From: Halieaceae bacterium
GTDB lineage: Bacteria; Pseudomonadota; Gammaproteobacteria; Pseudomonadales; Halieaceae
DNA: 5,936 bases
Direction: 5' to 3'
NCBI GenBank assembly: GCA_902518075.1
Contig: CABYEX010000052.1
Coordinates: forward strand, 1-5,936
Below are positions 1-5,936 of this stretch, in pieces. The translations under genes and the position numbers were made by a program. The notes beneath the pieces are model-generated. The model worked only from the letters and a program-made list of their open reading frames with translations, made no database searches and was not told the DNA's origin. How positions within the stretch are numbered: position 1 is the first letter of the stretch; each line of letters starts with the position of its first letter.

Positions 1-669
1 CACAAAGGGCATCTGCTCACCCGACGCGCACAGACGTCCGACGATATAGCTCGCCTTGTTCCGGAAGAAATGGTGCTCCAGCACCTGTAACTCGATATCG
101 GGGTGGGTAACGTTAAAGCGGGGAGTCAGATGGCGCTCTATCGCCGAGGTAATGCTCTTGACGTCCCGAGCGAGGTCCTCGTAGGGAATGTTAAAGGCAT
201 AGTCTTCAAGGAGTTGCGTGAATGCCTGACCAAGGCCCTCCCTGATCGGGTAGTGATTGACCACTCGTCCTATATCGACTGGCGGCACGTCGCCTTGAGG
301 TGAGAACACGAAGGCATACTCGTTGCGAATCGATCGATGCCCAAAGTGGGAATTGAAGATGGAGTTGTAGAAGGTCTCGGCAATCTCGAAATTGGTCATC
401 CCCTGCACCAACTCGGCATACAGACTGCGGGTGCCTGCCCAAAAGGTCAGTTCTTCAATTTGATCCCCGGCGATGTGGCGCGCCACATCGAGGGTCTCCA
501 TGACCGTCTCTTTGTAAATATCAATACGCCGGCTCGAGATGTCCTGCATGCCCGACCACTCCGCCCGCTCAAAACGGGTGCGCGCGGCCAGAGTGATATT
601 TTCAAACTCCGCGAAATAGCCATAAAATCCGTTCAGGATAACCCGGGCGAAGCGTTGCTGTTTGTCCAC
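1..669 (-). CDS. aceK: Isocitrate dehydrogenase kinase/phosphatase AceK, N-terminal 223 residues (partial)
   Basis: AceK is a cytoplasmic bifunctional enzyme that phosphorylates and dephosphorylates isocitrate dehydrogenase, switching carbon between the TCA cycle and the glyoxylate bypass. The 223 codons here are open to the left edge and correspond to the N-terminal regulatory domain; the family is about 575 residues, so the kinase/phosphatase domain lies outside. Recognisable blocks shared with E. coli AceK are FEIAETFYNS, HFGHRSI, and FFRNKASYIVGRL followed by MPFV at the edge. The start is GTG at 669-667, preceded by AAGGG six bases upstream; no ATG lies in frame nearby. The start is 20 bases after the SDR stop with no terminator between, so it is probably the last visible gene of the dehydrogenase operon. 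In E. coli aceK instead follows aceB and aceA. The family assignment is secure; the exact start is fairly secure. Confidence 0.95.
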   Translation of the reverse strand, partial: MDKQQRFARVILNGFYGYFAEFENITLAARTRFERAEWSGMQDISSRRIDIYKETVMETLDVARHIAGDQIEELTFWAGTRSLYAELVQGMTNFEIAETFYNSIFNSHFGHRSIRNEYAFVFSPQGDVPPVDIGRVVNHYPIREGLGQAFTQLLEDYAFNIPYEDLARDVKSITSAIERHLTPRFNVTHPDIELQVLEHHFFRNKASYIVGRLCASGEQMPFV

Positions 670-675
670 TGGAGA

Positions 676-680
676 CCCTT
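676..680 (-). promoter_or_regulatory. Ribosome binding site of aceK
   Basis: AAGGG on the minus strand lies six bases upstream of the GTG at 669. It supports that GTG as the aceK start, since the frame has no ATG close by. It sits in the 20-base gap after the SDR stop codon. Confidence 0.55.
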
Positions 681-689
681 GGCTAATGG

Positions 690-1481
690 TTAGGGCAGTG
701 TAGGTGGGGGCATGCTCCGGCGCAATTTCCGCATGCCGCCAATCCAGCGGTCATAATTTTGCGCTTTGTTCAGATGGTACTGTGCTACCTGCTCGTGGGG
801 CAGAATCAAAAATGACTCTTCCTTGAGCCCCTGAACCACCGCCTCGGCCACTTGAGCAGGACTCAGAATGCCATCAAGTCCGGCGGCGCCACCGTCTGTA
901 CCGCCGAGCATCGCGGTGTCTACTCCCTGTGGACACAAACAGCTGACTTTGATGCCGTCATCCCCGTGGGTGATGGCCAGCGATTCGGCAAAACCGATCG
1001 CCGCATGCTTGGTGGTGGCATAGGCAGCGGTGTAAGGCTGGGTTAGGAGCCCTGCAGCGGACACCGTCTGCAGAAAGTACCCCTCACCCCGCTCGATCAT
1101 TGAGGGCAGGCATGCCCGGACCGCATAGATATGGGCCATGACGTGGATCTCCCAGTTACGCTGCCACACCTCATTGACACTCGATGAGGCCCAGTAGTCC
1201 CCCCCATCGAGATCCAGCACACCGGCATTGGAACAAAAGAGATCGATCTGCCCGAACTCTGCCTCGGCCTCGGCCACCAGCGCCGCGATGGCCGACTCGT
1301 CACGCACATCGAGCTCAACGCTCTTCGCATTGAGCTCGGTCGCGAGAGCGCTCGCCGCCTCACCGTTGAGGTCCGCAATCACCAGAGCGCGCACCTGCTC
1401 CTCATGAAACCGATGACACACGCCCATACCAATGCCACTGGCACCGCCTGTGACAACAACAACCTTGTCGCGTAGCTCCAA
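690..1481 (-). CDS. Short-chain dehydrogenase/reductase (SDR), classical type
   Basis: A classical SDR of 263 residues, the usual length, predicted to be a cytoplasmic NAD(H)-dependent alcohol/ketone oxidoreductase. The Rossmann motif TGGASGIG is at 11-18, Asp37 ends beta-2 (favouring NAD over NADP), and NAG is at 85-87. Catalytic Ser141, Tyr154 and Lys158 (YATTK) are present, followed by CLCPQGVDTAML near 186. The fourth tetrad residue, normally Asn in the 'D/E-x-N' helix, is His113 (WEIHVMA, codon CAC). The start is TTG at 1481, two bases after the upstream dehydrogenase stop, with no clear Shine-Dalgarno. A later start would cut the Rossmann motif, so TTG (or the adjoining ATT) is the only sensible choice and translation is probably coupled. 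The context suggests oxidation or reduction of a hydroxyacyl or related intermediate from the paired acyl-CoA dehydrogenases. The substrate is unknown. Confidence 0.9.
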   Translation of the reverse strand: MELRDKVVVVTGGASGIGMGVCHRFHEEQVRALVIADLNGEAASALATELNAKSVELDVRDESAIAALVAEAEAEFGQIDLFCSNAGVLDLDGGDYWASSSVNEVWQRNWEIHVMAHIYAVRACLPSMIERGEGYFLQTVSAAGLLTQPYTAAYATTKHAAIGFAESLAITHGDDGIKVSCLCPQGVDTAMLGGTDGGAAGLDGILSPAQVAEAVVQGLKEESFLILPHEQVAQYHLNKAQNYDRWIGGMRKLRRSMPPPTLP

Positions 1482-1483
1482 AA

Positions 1484-2623
1484 TCAGGCCGCGTAGGCGG
1501 TCTCGATGTAGCGGTTTCGGTGATAGGCCGCATCACCAAACGTTGTATTGATCATCATCAGTCGCTTGGCGTAGTGACCAATATCCAGCTCATCGGTCAT
1601 ACCCATACCGCCGTGCATCTGAATCGCCTCGCCAAACACGTGCTTGCCGTTACGATCGATCAGCACCTTGAGCGCATGAACGGTTTCGGCAGCCATCGCC
1701 GGATCTTGCTTGTACTCACAGAGCGCCTTGAACAACAGCGACTTGCTCTGCTCGTAGGCCATCATGGTGTCCACCATTCGGTGCTGCAGTGCCTGATAGG
1801 AACCAATCGCCACACCAAATTGCTCGCGGGTTTTGGTGTACTCGAGCGTCTTGGCATTCAGCACGCCCATAATACCGACGGCCTCTGCCGCGAGTGCAAT
1901 GATCGCCTCGTCGGTAAGCTCATCGACCACTGACAGCGCGCCGCCCTCCTCGCCCAGCAACGCATCCGCGCTCAGCGAGACGTCCTTGAAAGTGATATTA
2001 GCCACGCGCTGGCCGTCCATCATGGCAAAACTCATCTTGTCGACGCCGGCAGCCGCCGCGTCAACGATGAACAGTGATAACCCGTTGCGGTCCGACTGAT
2101 CTCCGGAAGTGCGGGCCAGCACAACCAAATGGTCAGCATGCTCGCCATTGAACACCACCACCTTTTCACCGTTCAGGACATAGCGGTCGCCAGACTTGGT
2201 GGCGGTGGTTTGACAATCATGCAGAGCGAAGCGACTTTGGCGCTCGACGTAAGCAAAGGCACCCAATACCTCACCACCGATGATGCGGGGTAGCCATTCA
2301 GCCTGTTGCGCCTCGCTACCGGCACGCTCGATCAGCCCGCCAAACAACACCACCGTCGGGAAATAGGGCTCGACCACCAGGCCCTTGCCCAGCTCTTCCA
2401 TCACTACTGACAGGTCGACGATATTGCCGCCGAAACCGCCGTGCTCCTCGGCGAAGGGGATCGACAGCCAGCCCAACTCGGCGAACAGTTGCCAATTATC
2501 CCGGCTCATACCCTGATCGGAGGCCACGACGGCCTTGCGGGTATCCCAGTCATAATCGTCCTGAACAAAACGCGCGATCGAGTCGCGGACCATTTGTTGC
2601 TCTTCAGAGAAATCAAAATTCAT
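1484..2623 (-). CDS. Acyl-CoA dehydrogenase family protein, probable beta-type subunit of a heteromeric enzyme
   Basis: A 379-residue acyl-CoA dehydrogenase fold: N-terminal helical domain (NFDFSEEQQMVRDS), middle beta-domain about 120-215, C-terminal helical domain 225-379. It keeps the elements that contact FAD across the subunit interface: REQFG at 266-270, Gln277/Gln280 in IGSYQALQHR, and QMHGGMGMT at 335-343. It has lost the usual YSEPGSGSD loop, replaced by AYVERQSRFALHD at 124-136. The C-terminal catalytic YEGT is TFGD at 361-364. An acidic pair Asp238-Glu239 lies near the alternative catalytic position in helix G, so complete loss of the base is not proven. The best reading is the partner subunit of the dehydrogenase encoded just upstream, as in mycobacterial FadE pairs. 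ATG at 2623 follows the upstream stop by 14 bases. The acyl-CoA substrate cannot be inferred. Confidence 0.9.
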   Translation of the reverse strand: MNFDFSEEQQMVRDSIARFVQDDYDWDTRKAVVASDQGMSRDNWQLFAELGWLSIPFAEEHGGFGGNIVDLSVVMEELGKGLVVEPYFPTVVLFGGLIERAGSEAQQAEWLPRIIGGEVLGAFAYVERQSRFALHDCQTTATKSGDRYVLNGEKVVVFNGEHADHLVVLARTSGDQSDRNGLSLFIVDAAAAGVDKMSFAMMDGQRVANITFKDVSLSADALLGEEGGALSVVDELTDEAIIALAAEAVGIMGVLNAKTLEYTKTREQFGVAIGSYQALQHRMVDTMMAYEQSKSLLFKALCEYKQDPAMAAETVHALKVLIDRNGKHVFGEAIQMHGGMGMTDELDIGHYAKRLMMINTTFGDAAYHRNRYIETAYAA

Positions 2624-2631
2624 GGTTAGCG

Positions 2632-2640
2632 CCCCCCTTA
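2632..2640 (-). promoter_or_regulatory. Ribosome binding site overlapping the upstream stop codon
   Basis: On the minus strand the stop TAA of the first dehydrogenase runs straight into six Gs (TAAGGGGGG), forming a G-rich Shine-Dalgarno eight bases before the ATG at 2623. Sharing bases between stop codon and ribosome site favours reinitiation and matched production of the two subunits. Confidence 0.45.
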
Positions 2641-3816
2641 CTCAAGACCGAGTACGTACTTGGCAATGATGTTTTTCTGTACCTCGTTGGAGCCGCCGTA
2701 AATCGTGGCTGCGCGTCCGTACATGTAATTGCGGCGTGCCTCCGTGGCAAACTCGTGGCCCAGCGCTTCTGGATCCAGATCAACAGGCAATACACCTTGG
2801 TAATAGGCCGCGATCTCCATCAGCAGCTCCTGAGTGGCCTGCTGGAGCTCGGTGCCCTTGATCTTGAGGAGCGATGACTCCGGCCCGGGGAAACCCCCTG
2901 CGGCCTGCGTCGCCAGGGTTCGGAGCTCGGTAAACTCAAGCGCCATCAGCTCCACCTCAATGTCGGCGAGGCGCTGCTGGAAACCGGGATCATCCATCAG
3001 ACGTTGGCCGCCGTTTTCCTCTTTAGCGGCGACCTCTTTGATCACACGGACAGCACGCTTCACATCGGCAACGCCTGCAATCCCCGTGCGCTCGTGGGCG
3101 AGCAGTGCTTTGGCAACGGTCCAGCCCTTACCGATCTCACCCACCACGTTCTTGGCGGGCACCCGGACATTGTTGAACTCGACCTCATTGAGGCTGTGAT
3201 GATTGTCGATCGAGATGATTGGATTGACCTTGATCCCCTCGCTCCTCATGTCGATCAGGATGAAGGTGATGCCTTCCTGTTTTTTGCCTGAGTTATCGGT
3301 GCGCACAAGACAGAAAATCCAGTCTGCGTACTGGGCGTAGGTCGTCCAGATCTTGGCACCATTAATAATGAAATCGTCACCATCCCGCTCGGCCTTGGTC
3401 TTCAAGCTCGCAAGATCCGAGCCCGAACCCGGCTCCGAGTAACCCTGGCACCACCAGTCTTCACTCTTCAGGATGCGCGGCAAGAAGTACTGTTTCTGCT
3501 CATCAGTGCCGTAGGCCATGATGACGTTGGCCACCATCACGAGACCAAATGGCACAACGTTGGGAATACCCGCCAGTGAGCGCTCGGTTTCGTAGATGTA
3601 CTTTTGCGTGGCAGTCCAGCCCGTGCCACCGAATTCGGCAGGCCAGTTAGGCGCAACCCAGCCCTTGTCATAAAGCTTTCGCTGCCAATCCTCGATGGCA
3701 TTTTTATAATCAGGAGAACGCAGTCGCGCCTGGAGTTCAGGCGTGTAGGCCTCGTCGAAAAACCCGCGAACCTCGTCGCGAAAAGCCAAATCTTCGGGTG
3801 AATATGCAGTATCCAT
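2638..3816 (-). CDS. Acyl-CoA dehydrogenase, probable catalytic alpha-type subunit of a heteromeric enzyme
   Basis: A 392-residue flavoprotein predicted to oxidise acyl-CoA to 2-enoyl-CoA and pass electrons to ETF. It begins with a typical N-terminal helical domain. The flavin/substrate loop YSEPGSGSDLA is intact at 126-136, and IWTT is at 156-159 in the beta-domain. The C-terminal catalytic Glu of the medium-chain type is absent: the YEGT position reads YGGSNE at 373-378. Glu242 in the AHERTGIAG helix occupies the place used as the base by isovaleryl-CoA and long-chain dehydrogenases, and by the catalytic half of mycobacterial FadE heteromers. The REQFG and QMHGGMG FAD-contact motifs are missing here but present in the next gene. 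ATG at 3816 has GAGGT five bases upstream. It is the first gene after a 205-base intergenic region and probably opens the operon. The enzyme class is secure; the substrate is unknown. Confidence 0.93.
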   Translation of the reverse strand: MDTAYSPEDLAFRDEVRGFFDEAYTPELQARLRSPDYKNAIEDWQRKLYDKGWVAPNWPAEFGGTGWTATQKYIYETERSLAGIPNVVPFGLVMVANVIMAYGTDEQKQYFLPRILKSEDWWCQGYSEPGSGSDLASLKTKAERDGDDFIINGAKIWTTYAQYADWIFCLVRTDNSGKKQEGITFILIDMRSEGIKVNPIISIDNHHSLNEVEFNNVRVPAKNVVGEIGKGWTVAKALLAHERTGIAGVADVKRAVRVIKEVAAKEENGGQRLMDDPGFQQRLADIEVELMALEFTELRTLATQAAGGFPGPESSLLKIKGTELQQATQELLMEIAAYYQGVLPVDLDPEALGHEFATEARRNYMYGRAATIYGGSNEVQKNIIAKYVLGLE

Positions 3817-3821
3817 GAATT

Positions 3822-3826
3822 ACCTC
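3822..3826 (-). promoter_or_regulatory. Ribosome binding site of the first acyl-CoA dehydrogenase
   Basis: GAGGT on the minus strand lies five bases before the ATG at 3816 and fixes that start. It is the clearest Shine-Dalgarno in the left half, fitting the first gene of an operon. Confidence 0.6.
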
Positions 3827-3901
3827 GCGGCAGATGGCGCCCAATCAGCGGAGGCCGATCAAGCTGTTTTTGAATCTTGAGTATGTTTTCTGAATAAAGG
3901 G

Positions 3902-3930
3902 AATGTAGGCAAATTGGGGGGGTATTGCAA
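3902..3930 (-). promoter_or_regulatory. Candidate sigma-70 promoter for the dehydrogenase-SDR-aceK operon
   Basis: Reading leftward, TTGCAA (3930-3925) and TACATT (3907-3902) match the -35 and -10 hexamers at four of six positions each, with an optimal 17-base spacer. The spacer contains a run of seven Cs. Transcription would start near 3895, giving a leader of about 80 bases before the ATG at 3816. It is the best pair I found in the intergenic region, but it is a weak consensus match and untested. Confidence 0.35.
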
Positions 3931-3943
3931 CCCTGCCGCAGGG
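3931..3943. repeat. GC-rich palindrome next to the candidate -35 element
   Basis: CCCTGCCGCAGGG is a perfect inverted repeat around one central base and directly abuts the proposed -35 hexamer. As RNA it would give at most a 5-bp stem with a 3-base loop and has no following U run, so it is a poor intrinsic terminator for cnoX. Its position would suit an operator site, though no regulator family was recognised. Confidence 0.35.
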
Positions 3944-4021
3944 GCCGAATCGCCACTATTCAAGCTGTCAATGTATATTCATCAGCAGGCCAAGCCACCA
4001 GTGACTCAGCACCCCAACAGA

Positions 4022-5936
<1,915 letters not shown>

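Larger units (their letters stand above)
3859..3968. repeat. Nine-base direct repeat flanking the putative promoter
   Basis: TCAAGCTGT occurs at 3859-3867 and again at 3960-3968, 101 bases apart start to start, on either side of the proposed promoter. Such spacing could suit a looping regulator, but a 9-base match may be chance. No known operator was recognised in it. Confidence 0.2.

Noticed and set aside
337..693. 118-codon plus-strand reading frame at the left end
   Set aside because: Antisense to aceK, whose minus-strand frame runs unbroken from 669 to the edge with family-specific blocks.
1520..1933. 137-codon plus-strand reading frame
   Set aside because: It lies entirely antisense to the second dehydrogenase, whose motifs are clear. 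Its translation matches no family I know, and it has the composition of a GC-rich shadow frame.
1484..3816. Recent tandem duplication of one acyl-CoA dehydrogenase gene
   Set aside because: The two proteins differ throughout, in length and in which motifs are kept, so they are ancient, specialised subunits rather than a fresh duplication.
3931..3943. Intrinsic terminator for the dnaJ-dapB-cnoX operon
   Set aside because: The stem is only about 5 bp and is followed by TTGCAA and a C run, not a T tract. Where that transcript ends is not visible.
3537..3956. Minus-strand reading frame spanning the intergenic region and the start of the first dehydrogenase
   Set aside because: It overlaps the dehydrogenase N-terminus in another frame and would cover the candidate promoter; the product has no recognisable features.
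3817..4021. FadR- or PsrA-type fatty-acid operator
   Set aside because: I searched by eye for the AACTGGTC..GACCAGTT and CAAAC..GTTTG patterns and found no convincing match.

Overview
The window is chromosomal DNA, most likely from a marine-type gammaproteobacterium with moderately high GC. Evidence for this is close residue-level agreement of DapB, CnoX/YbbN and AceK with the Escherichia coli proteins, the Pseudomonas-like dnaJ-dapB order, and a fatty-acid-catabolic gene set like those of oligotrophic marine Gammaproteobacteria. The lineage is an inference. All seven genes read leftward on the minus strand, and coding density is high. I see no RNA genes, mobile elements or CRISPR.

In transcription order, the right half is a housekeeping cluster: the 3' end of dnaJ (cut by the window edge), dapB, and cnoX (ybbN). 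Each pair overlaps by 4 bases (ATGA), so the three genes look translationally coupled. DnaJ is the Hsp70 co-chaperone. DapB catalyses the reductase step of the diaminopimelate/lysine pathway. CnoX is a thioredoxin-TPR 'chaperedoxin' that in E. coli works with DnaK/DnaJ and GroEL. This copy keeps a full CGPC active site, which E. coli CnoX has lost. carA, the usual gene after dapB in Pseudomonas, is not here.

A 205-base intergenic stretch (3817-4021) is the only substantial non-coding DNA. It holds a plausible sigma-70 promoter with a seven-base C run in its spacer, a GC-rich palindrome and a 9-base direct repeat.

The left half is a second apparent operon: two adjacent and very different acyl-CoA dehydrogenase genes, a short-chain dehydrogenase/reductase (SDR), and the 5' part of aceK (isocitrate dehydrogenase kinase/phosphatase), which runs off the left edge. 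Gaps are 14, 2 and 20 bases. The two dehydrogenases keep complementary sets of the family's motifs, which points to an obligate heteromeric enzyme like the mycobacterial alpha2-beta2 FadE pairs. Their acyl-CoA substrate cannot be read from the sequence. Ending the operon with aceK suggests that acyl-CoA breakdown is tied to the isocitrate branch point, where AceK controls flow into the glyoxylate bypass when acetyl-CoA is the carbon source.
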